A DNA stretch of 64,000 bases from JAMWDF01 sp964645405 (GTDB taxonomy: Bacteria > Ratteibacteria > UBA8468 > B48-G9 > DSTR01). The notes beneath the pieces are model-generated. The model was not told the DNA's origin. It was given only the letters and a program-made list of their open reading frames with translations, and made no database searches. Positions within the stretch are counted from its first letter, which is position 1. Each line of letters starts with the position of its first letter. The stretch is taken from NCBI GenBank assembly GCA_964645405.1, contig CAZYCA010000019.1, forward strand, positions 41,186 through 105,185, written 5' to 3'. The position numbers and the translations under genes are program-made. Below are positions 1 through 8,785 of this stretch, in pieces.

Positions 1-1816
1 GACCTGTCACAGTGAGAGAAACCTGATAAAATCCCGGTCTGGTGAAGGTATGAGAAGGGGAAAATTCAGTAGAAGTGTTACCATCATCAAAATCCCAGAA
101 GAATTTGAGTAAACCCCTTTTTTTATCGCGGCTTCCCCGGGCGGAAAATTTTACAGTAAAAGGAACAATCCCTTCCTTCTCCTGGCAGGAAATTTCTGCC
201 ACGGTAGGTGAGACATGAAGGAAAGTGGCTTGACTGTTATAACTGTTTCCAGCACAACCGTCACTGACAATAAAATTTAAAGGGAAGCTCTGAGCTGGTG
301 TCTGGACCGGGACCGACCAGAAAAATAAGTTTCCTTTTAATTCACCAACCTGGTTACTCCAGCGATAAAAGTGCACAGGGAAACCTTCCGGGTCAACTGC
401 AAGAAGCGGCCAGTTCACTGTCTCCCCTGGTAAGACAGTCTTTTCCTCAAGAGTAAGAAAGAGGGGACGGAGATTCTCCGAACCATATTTGCGGTAAACA
501 CTTATGATGGCGGGGTTACTGTCATATAAGCCGTTGTTAGCAATCAGGGCAATGGCAGTACGACCACTGGGCAGACAAAAATTACCTGGTACAATGATTT
601 CGTAGACAAAATTTCCTCTGTCTATGATTTTTGTTCCGGTATCGCCGTATAGTATTTTCCAGCGAAAGCGAAGAACCCGGGAAAAAAGGTCGTAACTTTC
701 CTGGCTACTTACCAGAAAATGCACCGGTTCCATCTGGTTTCCAGCAGATACATTCTGGTGCAGTAGAATGGCTGTCTTGTGGGCATAGATAAGCTGGCCG
801 GAACTTACCGAGATAAGTTTCAAAAGCGCTACTGGTGGAGTCTGCTTCATTTTACTTGCCAGTGAGACCATGTTCTTAAGATGTTGCAGTTCATCATAGT
901 TATGATAGTTTTCATTTACCTCAGTCTGATTGGAACCACGATAGTCTCGATGGTCCCCGGAAGAATTATAAGCCACGCGGTGGCGCAGTTCGTTGTCATA
1001 GGGTACATCATAAGGGAGTGCTGCTTTCCAGAGATACAGCAAAGTTGAGGCATAAAGGCCGTTTTTTTTCAGCAGGATTTTAGTAGATTCAGGTAAATAG
1101 CTTGCAGCCAGAATCATTTTCACCAGAGCCATTGTTTCACTACCAGAAGAGCCAACGGAATTAAAAAAACAGGGTATTAGTGCTTCATATTTATCAACGG
1201 AGGAATTAAGTTGCCTGTCCATAAAGGAAATATGGGCTGGCGAGGCAAAAAGGATATTGGCAAAGTAGAAAAGAGATTCTAATTTCTGCATGTGGGAAGC
1301 AGAATTGGTAATATCATGGGCAACTTCTGTTGTTGACTGGTTGACAAAGTTAACTCCAATCCGGTGAAGAATAAAGGGATAATTTTCTGTGCGCGGGGGC
1401 CAGCCATAATCAAGGTCACTGTCATGGATGATAGCCTTCAGCAAACCGGAAAAAACTGGATTTTCACCTGCTGGCCAGCTGTCCCGCAGGTAGGCATGTT
1501 TTTTGTCCCAGTTAAAATAAACATCGTCGGCAAAACCAGCAGTAGCAGGATTAACCTGAGGACTGAAGGAAAGAAAGGAGCTGTTAAGACACGGATAGAG
1601 TCTTTCTGAAGGCGGCGGCATGTGAAAGATTCTTTCTTCATTTTTTTCCGGGGCTTGCCTTGGACCCGGCAGTGGAACAGTCACCGGTGTATCATCCAGC
1701 AACCAGACTTTCCAGCGGCAGGTGTCAAAATAAGGATTTTTTATCTTTTCCTGGGAGAAACAAAGAGATATCAGGCATGATTCTACCGTGAGAATAACAA
1801 TGCCGAGAGATTTCAT
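1..1816 (-). CDS. Secreted PKD-domain protein, 3' end outside the window
   Basis: An open frame of 605 codons starts with ATG at 1816 and runs off the left edge without a stop. It begins with a signal peptide (MKSLGIVILTVESCLISLCFSQ), so the product is exported. The first 400 or so residues match nothing I recognise. Around residues 430-530 there is an Ig/cadherin-like beta-rich stretch (LAVDPEGFPVHFYRW), and the last 60 residues are a PKD domain with the hallmark FFWDFDDGNTS followed by SHTF and GFYQVSLTVTG. PKD domains are usually spacers or interaction modules in surface proteins. A second PKD protein lies at 44900-46909. Nothing in the visible part points to an enzyme. The gene follows cassette 1 on the same strand but is separated from it by 228 bp with a candidate terminator, so it is probably transcribed separately. 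Confidence 0.8.
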   Translation of the reverse strand, partial: MKSLGIVILTVESCLISLCFSQEKIKNPYFDTCRWKVWLLDDTPVTVPLPGPRQAPEKNEERIFHMPPPSERLYPCLNSSFLSFSPQVNPATAGFADDVYFNWDKKHAYLRDSWPAGENPVFSGLLKAIIHDSDLDYGWPPRTENYPFILHRIGVNFVNQSTTEVAHDITNSASHMQKLESLFYFANILFASPAHISFMDRQLNSSVDKYEALIPCFFNSVGSSGSETMALVKMILAASYLPESTKILLKKNGLYASTLLYLWKAALPYDVPYDNELRHRVAYNSSGDHRDYRGSNQTEVNENYHNYDELQHLKNMVSLASKMKQTPPVALLKLISVSSGQLIYAHKTAILLHQNVSAGNQMEPVHFLVSSQESYDLFSRVLRFRWKILYGDTGTKIIDRGNFVYEIIVPGNFCLPSGRTAIALIANNGLYDSNPAIISVYRKYGSENLRPLFLTLEEKTVLPGETVNWPLLAVDPEGFPVHFYRWSNQVGELKGNLFFWSVPVQTPAQSFPLNFIVSDGCAGNSYNSQATFLHVSPTVAEISCQEKEGIVPFTVKFSARGSRDKKRGLLKFFWDFDDGNTSTEFSPSHTFTRPGFYQVSLTVTG

Positions 1817-1989
1817 TTTTACCGCAGTTGCTTTTTAGATGGCATTTTATCATACTGGCTGGCAGATAGAGAAGTTTAGTCTGGTTGAGTTTGGTGATAA
1901 ATAAGATAGCCCGGAAGCAGCATCATAAAAACCTGCTTATCGTGCGAGTTTTAATTACTCCAGAAGAAAAGCTTTAATAAATGAAATGA

Positions 1990-2020
1990 AGGTCTGATCT
2001 TATACACAAATTTCAGACCT
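1990..2020 (-). terminator. Candidate terminator hairpin after cassette 1
   Basis: AGGTCTGA (1990-1997) and TCAGACCT (2013-2020) form a perfect 8-bp stem with a 15-nt loop, about 25 bp past the stop of the leftward gene ending at 2045. Read on the minus strand, the stem is followed by a T-rich but not pure-T stretch (TCATTTCATTTATT). This suits a weak intrinsic terminator ending the cassette 1 transcript. The rest of 1817-2044 shows no gene. Confidence 0.4.
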
Positions 2021-2044
2021 GCGGCAGTCTTTATTTCACCCTAT

Positions 2045-4006
2045 TTATTTTTCTCCAACTTCTATTATTCTATAATCCATACTGTTAACGAAAACCTGCA
2101 GTTTGCCGTTTCTCTTAAGAAGCGGGAAATCATTTTCAACATCCCTTACATAATCCGGAGAAAAACCTAGTTTTCTCCTATCCAGTGATACCACTGTTTC
2201 CTGAATTTTATCAGTCAAATTGGCCGCAAAAAGGAGAATTTTCTTCCCTTTTCTGTGTCTGTAAATACTTATTTTTACTTGTGAGTTTGTATGAAAAACA
2301 GGTTGTTCCCAGTACCCTGAAAAAACTGTGTCTGCAATATCAAACTCACGCATTACCTTTTTAAAATGATTAAATGTTGGATAATGACACCAGGCACCTG
2401 AGATGAAAACATCGTGAACCTGCAGTAAGGCAATCATTTCCCTGGTAGGTGCAATCAATTTCCTGTAGTATTCATCAAGTTCGGGTAAAAAATATGGAAC
2501 CCAGCCCCATTGCCTACCTGTATATTCAGCCAATATCCTGTCAATAGGAAGAACTTCTGTGTAATGAGCACCAACCCTCAGTATCCCCGCATTAAAGTTT
2601 TCTCCATTCCACTGGAAATCTGCAAATGCCAGGACGGGACTTTGCAGTTGCGTAGAAGAGTGGACCAGAATAAATGTTTGTTCCGGGTGTCTTCTTCTGA
2701 ATAGTTTATATACCCTTTTCAGAAAATCTCTTGCCGCCCATAAGGGTGACCCATGACCGTCAAAATATATTCCCTGGATGTTATATTTCTCTATAAGTTC
2801 GTTAATGTAATAAACCATAAAGTCCTGAAAAGAAGTGTCCAGACGAGCAGGACCATAATAGACATGACCTGCCCAATCGTTCAGCGGAAAATTTATCCGT
2901 GTATCCTTTTCTCCGCTCCACTCCTCGGCATAAAGCCACCTCTCCGGGAGAACATATCCCTGATAATCACTGTGAGCACACGCACCCCCGGCAAGAGCAA
3001 GTAAAGGTATAGTATCTTCCGCTTCACATTTGACGGCTTTTTCCAGAGTCGTCTTTGTTTTTGGATTTAACGTCACTGCTTCTCCCGGTATGGGATCCAG
3101 ATAACCACGAGCCCAGTGCCAGATAATTTTAAAGGATAGGTGTTTATACTTTTCTGGCATAGGTTTAACAGGTGTTGCCTGGTAACCAAAGACAATAGTT
3201 TTTGTCTGGTTTAGTTCGTATAGAGAATCTATGAAATTAATTCTTATGTTCCAGTCATTATAACTTTTATGCCTGAATATCCTTACTTCTTCATATAACT
3301 TCTGGTTTTCCCAGTTTTCTTTATCAGAAGCAAACCACGCTATTCCTCTGTCTTCATCGCCGACCCAGACCAGGTATTTAAAACTTCCTGAAATACCTTC
3401 TTCCGGAATTTTACCGGAATAAGAAATTGATGGGTCCCATCCTTTATACTCCCAGTGATAATACTTTGCCAGATTCTGACAAACAGGAATACGCAGGGCA
3501 AGCTTTTCAATTTTAACCGGTTTTTCTAAAGGAGCTATTTTTAAAAAAACCTTTGCCATTCCATCAAATTCTATTTCTGTATCCGCCTTTATATTCACCC
3601 CTGCGGTTTCGGCAGTGGCAGTTAAGACAACTTTTTCTTCTGTTTGAGAAACAACGTGCATCTTACCTGAATAAACCATTGTATGTTCTTTCTCAGTCTT
3701 TATTTCCAGAAAAATAGGTCTGTGGAGTAAGGTAGTTCCCTTTGATTCTATCTGTACCGGGAAAAGGGAATTACTGAATATATATTTTCTTCCCCACACA
3801 GAGACAATCTGGCCTTCCAGTTTTACCGGTGTCCAGGGCAAAGGTACCCAGCTCTCCTTTCCTAAACTATTATTTTCCCACAGCCTTCTTCTTTCCCTTG
3901 CCTGCTGGAGGTTCTTCTCTTCTGGTATTGATGGCTTGTAAACTTCATCTGCTCCCAGAAGAACAATGGAGAGAAAAAAAGGGAGAAAACTCATTCTTGC
4001 TTTCAT
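2045..4006 (-). CDS. Secreted DUF6067 (GH123-N-like) glycoside hydrolase-type protein
   Basis: 653 aa with a signal peptide (MKARMSFLPFFLSIVLLGADE). The layout fits the DUF6067 family, whose N-terminal beta domain resembles that of GH123. It opens with PWTPVKLEGQIVSVWGRKY, continues with the conserved YLVWVGDEDRGIAWFASD near residue 215, and then has a TIM-barrel-like half with GIYFDGHGSP near residue 415 and DFQWNGENF near 460. Family members are predicted extracellular or periplasmic glycosidases of unknown substrate. The Asp and Glu residues in these two motifs are the likely active-site acids, but that is inference. It is the last gene of cassette 1, 17 bp after its neighbour, and so probably acts on the glycan bound by the CBM9/LamG proteins upstream. 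The call to this family is from motif memory, with fair confidence. Confidence 0.7.
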   Translation of the reverse strand: MKARMSFLPFFLSIVLLGADEVYKPSIPEEKNLQQARERRRLWENNSLGKESWVPLPWTPVKLEGQIVSVWGRKYIFSNSLFPVQIESKGTTLLHRPIFLEIKTEKEHTMVYSGKMHVVSQTEEKVVLTATAETAGVNIKADTEIEFDGMAKVFLKIAPLEKPVKIEKLALRIPVCQNLAKYYHWEYKGWDPSISYSGKIPEEGISGSFKYLVWVGDEDRGIAWFASDKENWENQKLYEEVRIFRHKSYNDWNIRINFIDSLYELNQTKTIVFGYQATPVKPMPEKYKHLSFKIIWHWARGYLDPIPGEAVTLNPKTKTTLEKAVKCEAEDTIPLLALAGGACAHSDYQGYVLPERWLYAEEWSGEKDTRINFPLNDWAGHVYYGPARLDTSFQDFMVYYINELIEKYNIQGIYFDGHGSPLWAARDFLKRVYKLFRRRHPEQTFILVHSSTQLQSPVLAFADFQWNGENFNAGILRVGAHYTEVLPIDRILAEYTGRQWGWVPYFLPELDEYYRKLIAPTREMIALLQVHDVFISGAWCHYPTFNHFKKVMREFDIADTVFSGYWEQPVFHTNSQVKISIYRHRKGKKILLFAANLTDKIQETVVSLDRRKLGFSPDYVRDVENDFPLLKRNGKLQVFVNSMDYRIIEVGEK

Positions 4007-4023
4007 GAAATTCCTTTTCCACC

Positions 4024-5580
4024 TTAAAATTCAAACATCCTCAGATAAACTAAATTTTGACTGCCTTGTTTCTGCAAAAAAATTTCTGCCACTCCGTTTT
4101 TTACTTTGTCCCTTCCTTGCCTAATGGTTATCTCCCTTCCCTTCACGGATATAGTTTTAAAGGGAGTTATTTCCCCTCTGGGATAAACTGTCATTGTACC
4201 CTTACATTCATTTTCTTCAGATACTTCCAGCCAGATTCTTATTTCTTCCGATTGAAATGAAATTTCTTTTTCTTTAATCCAATCATCTTCTTCCCCAAAC
4301 CTTACCTCCGCAAACCTCTCTGGACTGTGATAAGAACCTCCTGTATTCATCCACTGGCTTAATTCTACTCCGCCTGTCTTAAAATTACGGCAAATGTTAA
4401 ATGTCCATTTGTCCCCTATTTTGGGTTGTACACTTTCAAATGTGGAAAAGGGAATTTTCAGTTCTCCGGACCAGGTTCCATTTTTCAACTGGGTTTTATA
4501 AATAATTTCTCCATTCCAAGAAGAATCAAGAATTTTACCATCATAGATGGAACCAGCCGGATTTACGATTATCTGGTAATAACTGTGTTCCCAGGTCATA
4601 GTTGGTCTGAGAAAAAATTCAAAAGTGTCATGTTCCACTACAATCCTTCTATCATCTCTGGGAACAACCTCACCCATAACTCCTTCTGGCTGAAAACAAA
4701 CAAATGCTATATATAATCCTTCCCTGTTATATCCTAAAAATACCCTGGGCGATTTCCTTTCTATGACTTTGTAAGTACCGGTGTGTAAAAAGAAAGATAT
4801 CTCTGTTGCTTTTTCCCAAGCAACGTCAGAAACTTCCCCATCTATTACTGGAGACGTGGAAAAAAATGGAATGGTGACACTACTCCTCTTAAATGTAACG
4901 GATCTGGTCAGAATGTTTTGATACCTCTCAATAATCTGTGTCTTCGGCACAGGCTGGTTGAAAATGGTTATATTATCCAGCAAAATGTCTAACCTGCCTT
5001 CCAAATTACCGATAAAAAGTTTCCCTTTTTCGCCTTTTCTGCTGCATTTTTCTAAATTTGCCCTGGGACAGGGTATCGCCTCACTGCCATCAACAAACAT
5101 TGATATATCTTTTACCTGCCAGGAAATAACTAAATGCGTAACACATTTTTTGTTCCAGTGATACACTGGAAGAAAAATTGTTTTTTCTCCGTTTGTTAAA
5201 TACAGCAGCCCGCGTCTATAGTAAAGAATTATGTTATCGTAACTGAGTAAAATAGATATACTTTCATCAGAAGGCAATTTTGAATTTAGAAGGAAAATCA
5301 ATTCCACTGCTCCAGCGACAAGTGGTTTTTCCAGAGGGATTTCCATCAAACTTTTAGGAAGCAGAACAATCCCCTTACCAAGGTATGCCATTCGAAATTC
5401 TGGTGTCACCTTTTTTAGAGAAAAATCAAAAACAGCCGGGACTGACCCGATTTCTGGATTGAGAGAATTCTCCATGGTCAATTGAAAAACCGGTGAGAAA
5501 ACTAGCTGTTCTGTAGCAGTCAAAGCCCAGAAAAAGCTGAAAAAAAAAGCGATTATTTTTTTACTAAAATTTCTGGTCAC
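4024..5580 (-). CDS. Secreted LamG-like plus CBM9/DOMON-type carbohydrate-binding protein
   Basis: I place the start at GTG 5580, preceded by GAAGGAAGATA, giving 518 aa and a short signal peptide (KKIIAFFFSFFWALTATEQ). An in-frame ATG at 5649 lies 86 bp inside the upstream gene and would bury the signal peptide. Residues about 60-220 look like a concanavalin/LamG beta sandwich (VELIFLLNS, GNLEGRLDILLDNITIFN). Residues about 240-430 are a CBM9/DOMON domain: PVIDGEVSDVAWEKA, VFLGYNREGLYIAF, DTFEFFLRP, and SGELKIPFSTFE near its end. These domains bind sugars; no catalytic motif is visible. The start overlaps the stop of the preceding LamG gene by 17 bp, so the two are translationally coupled. 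A related CBM9 domain sits in the 947-aa protein of cassette 2. Confidence 0.75.
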   Translation of the reverse strand: MTRNFSKKIIAFFFSFFWALTATEQLVFSPVFQLTMENSLNPEIGSVPAVFDFSLKKVTPEFRMAYLGKGIVLLPKSLMEIPLEKPLVAGAVELIFLLNSKLPSDESISILLSYDNIILYYRRGLLYLTNGEKTIFLPVYHWNKKCVTHLVISWQVKDISMFVDGSEAIPCPRANLEKCSRKGEKGKLFIGNLEGRLDILLDNITIFNQPVPKTQIIERYQNILTRSVTFKRSSVTIPFFSTSPVIDGEVSDVAWEKATEISFFLHTGTYKVIERKSPRVFLGYNREGLYIAFVCFQPEGVMGEVVPRDDRRIVVEHDTFEFFLRPTMTWEHSYYQIIVNPAGSIYDGKILDSSWNGEIIYKTQLKNGTWSGELKIPFSTFESVQPKIGDKWTFNICRNFKTGGVELSQWMNTGGSYHSPERFAEVRFGEEDDWIKEKEISFQSEEIRIWLEVSEENECKGTMTVYPRGEITPFKTISVKGREITIRQGRDKVKNGVAEIFLQKQGSQNLVYLRMFEF

Positions 5581-6316
5581 TATCTTCCTTCTTGGGTAGT
5601 TCCCCTGTAAATAATTTTCTGACTTCTTCTGCCTTAAGAAACTTATCAAATATCTTTACCTCATCAATTAATGTCTGGGGCTGAGTTTTATCAACATACC
5701 CTGGTCCTATCTGGAAATTATCAGGCTGTCTGAAAAGCTTTCTATCCCCGTATCCCTGACTTTCTCCATTCAGATATATATACATGTAATTTTCATCCCA
5801 GGTGACTAAAAAATGATACCACTGTTTCTTTTTAAGAAGACAGGCGCTTGCACATCTTCCTCTTACTGCACCCCACCCCCACTTCCCATCTGCGGCTGGA
5901 CCGTAAAGAGCTACACATAAGGTATTACCCCAGGTCTTCCTATCCGCTTCCTTACTTAACCAGGCAACATTTATCCCTTCTCTGGTTACCATTCTGAGGA
6001 AAATAACCGTTCCTTCGTAAGAAGCGTCCCAGTCCTGAGGAGAAAACCAGAAAGAGATTGTTCCTGTGGAAAAATTAAGATTTTTTTCAGCTTCAAAAGA
6101 AATACTACCTTTCCCACCCACATTCACTGCTTTTCCCTTCACGCCATCCGTCTGAACCACTTCCCCCATTATCTTGCCCTCTTTCTTACCAAGAGCGACA
6201 TCAGCAGATTCAATACTGCTATCAAAAGAAGTGTAAAAAGTTAAATTCCTGTCGTCTGCTTTCACCAGATTTACCAGGAGCAAACAACAAAACAAAGTCA
6301 GATATCGCCTTTCCAC
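5564..6316 (-). CDS. Secreted LamG-domain protein
   Basis: 250 aa from GTG 6316, chosen because GAAAGGAG lies just upstream and the frame then opens with a signal peptide (VERRYLTLFCCLLLVNLVKA). A longer in-frame ATG at 6376 overlaps the upstream stop and adds a highly basic stretch before the signal. The mature part is one LamG/concanavalin-type sandwich: LTFYTSFDSSI at the front, GTISFWFSPQDW in the middle, then WYHFLVTWDENYMYIYLNGE and the closing IDEVKIFDKFLKAEEVRKLF, all hallmarks of the laminin-G-like fold. It is probably a carbohydrate-binding accessory protein rather than an enzyme. It sits between the pseudopilin and the CBM9 protein of cassette 1 and may be cargo of the same secretion route. 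Confidence 0.75.
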   Translation of the reverse strand: MERRYLTLFCCLLLVNLVKADDRNLTFYTSFDSSIESADVALGKKEGKIMGEVVQTDGVKGKAVNVGGKGSISFEAEKNLNFSTGTISFWFSPQDWDASYEGTVIFLRMVTREGINVAWLSKEADRKTWGNTLCVALYGPAADGKWGWGAVRGRCASACLLKKKQWYHFLVTWDENYMYIYLNGESQGYGDRKLFRQPDNFQIGPGYVDKTQPQTLIDEVKIFDKFLKAEEVRKLFTGELPKKEDSDQKF

Positions 6317-6369
6317 CTTCTTTCTCCTTTCACAAATACTCTGAAATCTTCTTCTTTTTATACTTTGAA

Positions 6370-7053
6370 TTACCATGGGGGTGAGTTAACGGGAGGTGGA
6401 CCTATTTTCCATTCTACATGACCATCAAGAAAAAGATAATTCATTCCTCCGGAATGTCTTAATTCCCAGCCGTAGGGAGTGATATCCGGATTCGGGTTAT
6501 ATTGAGACCAGTAAGAAGATCCGCTTAAACCCACTGCGACAGCATCACCATCGCAGATGATAAATCTTTCACTCGGATTGGTAACCTTACTAAGTTTGTT
6601 CCCTCTTTCCCCGGTGGCAAGTCGTATCAAAGGTGCTACATGTCTGTTCATCGCATAGTCAGTTGCCTGGTTCCAGTTCGGAGAAGTAGATTTACCATGT
6701 CTGTAATATCCATAACTTTTTGGCTCACTCGGGCAATGAAAGATTTGTCTTTTTTCCGCATTGTAGTAGACATTTGGTACGTACTTTGCCCTTATAAAAA
6801 CGCCGTACCAAGTAGTTCCCAGTGAGATATTGTCATACAGATAATAAGGAACAATAATCTCATCATAGTCCTGAGCATAAAAAGCAACCATAGTTCCTAA
6901 CTGCTTCAGGTTGCTCATACATAGCGACTGCCTTGCCTTCTCCCGTGCCTTTGACAAGGCTGGTAATAACATGGCGGCCAGAATAGCAATTATGGCTACC
7001 ACAACCAGTAATTCTATTAGAGTAAAGCCGTAATTTTTATTTCCTGCGTCCAT
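6370..7053 (-). CDS. Type II-secretion pseudopilin with H-X9-DG motif (cassette 1)
   Basis: 227 aa. The leader MDAGNKNYG is followed by FTLIELLVVVAIIAILAAMLLPALSKAREKA: the prepilin peptidase site (G before F, with E at +5) and the class III hydrophobic helix. Next comes SLCMSNLKQLG, typical of the DUF1559-like PVC pseudopilins. The C-terminus holds H-SGGMNYLFL-DG, an exact H-X9-DG motif, then HVEW. A strong ribosome site (GGGAGGG) precedes ATG 7053. Such proteins are processed by PilD-like peptidase and assembled in the inner membrane as part of a type II secretion pseudopilus. No other secretion gene lies in the window. It follows the regulator gene by 91 bp and leads into the secreted sugar-binding proteins, exactly as in cassette 2. 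Confidence 0.9.
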   Translation of the reverse strand: MDAGNKNYGFTLIELLVVVAIIAILAAMLLPALSKAREKARQSLCMSNLKQLGTMVAFYAQDYDEIIVPYYLYDNISLGTTWYGVFIRAKYVPNVYYNAEKRQIFHCPSEPKSYGYYRHGKSTSPNWNQATDYAMNRHVAPLIRLATGERGNKLSKVTNPSERFIICDGDAVAVGLSGSSYWSQYNPNPDITPYGWELRHSGGMNYLFLDGHVEWKIGPPPVNSPPW

Positions 7054-7144
7054 TTTATTACCCTCCCTTTTTTACTCCTATAGCTATTTTTTTTAACTTC
7101 CGCGTTCTCCCGTAATATAAAAATCTTTCTGGTTGCCTATCTTT

Positions 7145-8212
7145 TCACCTCCTTTTTATGCTTTCTCTTACTCTCAGTTCTGTCTCCAGTATTACTTGTT
7201 TCTTCCCCCTTTTACCTCCTATGTTTTCTACAAGTATCTCAAACCCTTTTCTTGCCAGTTTACCCACCGGTTGATAAATTGTTGTGACAGGAGGATGGAG
7301 AAAAGAAAATAGCGGAAAGTCATCAAATCCGATTAGTGAGAACTCATCCGGTATTCTTTTACCTGCGGCCTCCGCTAAATAAAGCGTTAAGTGTAATCCT
7401 CCTGTTATAAATCCATCCGGTAAATTTTTCTTTCTGGAAAGCTCGAACAAAATACTTTCCACTTCTTTTCTCCAATCAGTATTGCTCTTAATCATGGCTT
7501 CCGCATGTTTTATGTTTTTCTCCTCACAATAGTTTACAAATGCCTCATACCTTTCATTGGTATCATAAGTTTCAGGACTTCCACCGACAAAAAATAAACT
7601 TCTGTGGCCGAGAGAAACCAGATACTCGATTGCTTTCCTTATCCCGCCTTTATTGTCTATTGCCACATAGTTCAAATCTTTCCTCTCCAAATTTGCTCCT
7701 ATGAAAACACAGGGAAGAGAAAATTTGCTCACTCTGTTAATCATTTCCCTGTCGTTTCTGTTAGGATTCAAAATGATAATCCCCGCTGACTCTTTTGATA
7801 TTTCCGCAAATTCTATTTCCTTTCTTTCCAGATTTTTTAAAACCAGACTGTACCGTCTTTTCAGCGTAACTTTCCTCAATTCCGTTAACAGAACATCTAC
7901 ATATGTCCCCTTCATCACTTCCCTCTCTTCCTCGATACGCCAGGGAGAGAAAATAGTTATTCTTTCTATGGAAAGGGTTTTGGGGTTCACAAAGGTTCCT
8001 TTCCCGGGAACCCTATATAAAACACCCTGGTGAACAAGGTCAAACATAGCTCTTCTCACTGTCCCTCTACTTACTTTAAACTTTTTCGTGAGCTCTTCTT
8101 CCGCCGGCAATCTATGATTTTTAAAATTGCCTTGGCTTATAAATTTTTCTATCTCCTTCCTAATCTTGTAGTGCAGACTTATCCCGTATTCTCTTTCCAA
8201 ACCATGCCCCAT
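7145..8212 (-). CDS. GntR-HTH / LacI-type sugar-sensing repressor (AraR-like layout)
   Basis: 355 aa. Residues about 10-78 form a GntR winged helix (LHYKIRKEIEKFI, LPAEEELTKKFKVSRGTVRRAM, GVLYRVPGKGTFV). Residues about 85-350 are a periplasmic-binding-protein-like LacI/GalR sensor domain (AGIIILNPN, NYVAIDNKGGIRKAIEYLVSLGHRSLFFVGG, PDEFSLIGFDDFPLFSFLHPPVTTIYQPV). This GntR+LacI fusion is the plan of the arabinose repressor AraR, whose ligand is a sugar. The ligand here is unknown. It is the first gene of cassette 1 and has its own promoter (8236-8264) with an 18-bp palindrome between that promoter and the ATG, which suggests autoregulation. No Shine-Dalgarno sequence precedes the ATG. It probably controls the downstream pseudopilin and secreted proteins. 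Confidence 0.88.
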   Translation of the reverse strand: MGHGLEREYGISLHYKIRKEIEKFISQGNFKNHRLPAEEELTKKFKVSRGTVRRAMFDLVHQGVLYRVPGKGTFVNPKTLSIERITIFSPWRIEEEREVMKGTYVDVLLTELRKVTLKRRYSLVLKNLERKEIEFAEISKESAGIIILNPNRNDREMINRVSKFSLPCVFIGANLERKDLNYVAIDNKGGIRKAIEYLVSLGHRSLFFVGGSPETYDTNERYEAFVNYCEEKNIKHAEAMIKSNTDWRKEVESILFELSRKKNLPDGFITGGLHLTLYLAEAAGKRIPDEFSLIGFDDFPLFSFLHPPVTTIYQPVGKLARKGFEILVENIGGKRGKKQVILETELRVRESIKRR

Positions 8213-8215
8213 ATT

Positions 8216-8233
8216 TGTCTAAATGTTTATACA
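8216..8233. promoter_or_regulatory. Palindromic operator candidate for the GntR/LacI regulator
   Basis: TGTCTAAATGTTTATACA is an inverted repeat with 8-bp arms (TGTCTAAA / TTTATACA, 7 of 8 pairs matching) around a 2-bp centre. It covers the predicted transcription start and lies between the -10 box and the ATG of the regulator, where bound protein would block initiation. A site of this size and symmetry suits a GntR-type dimer. Confidence 0.5.
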
Positions 8234-8235
8234 TA

Positions 8236-8264
8236 ATTATAACACAAACTACTCCCTCCGGCAA
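8236..8264 (-). promoter_or_regulatory. Sigma70-type promoter of cassette 1
   Basis: On the minus strand, TTGCCG (8264-8259) and a perfect TATAAT (8241-8236) are separated by 17 bp. The predicted start is near 8229, giving a leader of only about 17 nt without a Shine-Dalgarno sequence. The remaining bases up to the IS end at 8390 show no gene. Confidence 0.6.
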
Positions 8265-8389
8265 GTCACGGCTAAGACACAGTCTAAAATTCCGACATAA
8301 GAAATTGACAAAACGCCGGCTTCTTCTATTTCCAGTTTTAACATCTTAGCTTTATTACACCCCAGAAAGTCTGTCAAGAGATGTAAAAC

Positions 8390-8405
8390 TATACTGCTCC
8401 CCATT
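8390..8405. repeat. IS left inverted repeat
   Basis: TATACTGCTCCCCATT pairs at 14 of 16 positions with the inverted sequence at 9510-9525. Its outer dinucleotide is TA rather than the expected TG, a likely end mutation. Confidence 0.7.
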
Positions 8406-8446
8406 AAGAAGAAAGTAACAATAAGGTAGAATAGAAAGGGGGCAAA

Positions 8447-8785
8447 ATGGAACGAAGGAAATGGACGGGGAAGGAGAAATTTGAGATAGTACTTGAAGGG
8501 TTGAGAAGCGGGAAGATTGCACAGATATGCAATAAGTATGAAATCAGCCAGGGATTATGTTACAAATGGAGGGATGAATTTTTTTCAAAAGGACCGGAGA
8601 TATTTGGGTTAAATGGGGACAAGCAATACGAACGGTTGAAGAAAGAGAACACCAGATTGAAAACAATCATAGGGGAATTAACGACAGAATTAAAAAAAAC
8701 GATTACCAGTAGCAAGGAAAAAATCAGAGATGGTGCAAAAGAGGAATCAGGAGATACTGGGAAAGATAGACCGACTAAAAAGTGA
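8447..8785 (+). CDS. IS3-family OrfA, helix-turn-helix protein
   Basis: 112 aa. Residues 1-50 form the transposase_8 type helix-turn-helix (KWTGKEKFEIVLEGLRSGKIAQICNKYEISQGLCYKWRDEFF). From about residue 60 a leucine-zipper-like coiled coil follows (YERLKKENTRLKTIIGELTTELKK), as expected for the OrfA that binds the inverted repeats. Its frame overlaps orfB by 56 bp. orfB lies in the +1 frame relative to orfA, not the -1 frame used by most IS3 elements. The orfB frame is already open from an A8 run at 8692-8699, a possible slippage site for making a fused OrfAB. Confidence 0.85.
   Translation: MERRKWTGKEKFEIVLEGLRSGKIAQICNKYEISQGLCYKWRDEFFSKGPEIFGLNGDKQYERLKKENTRLKTIIGELTTELKKTITSSKEKIRDGAKEESGDTGKDRPTKK

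Noticed and set aside
2045..8212. Anti-phage defence system next to the IS
   Set aside because: The genes are a sugar-type repressor, a pseudopilin and carbohydrate-binding proteins; no nuclease, methylase or toxin motif is present.
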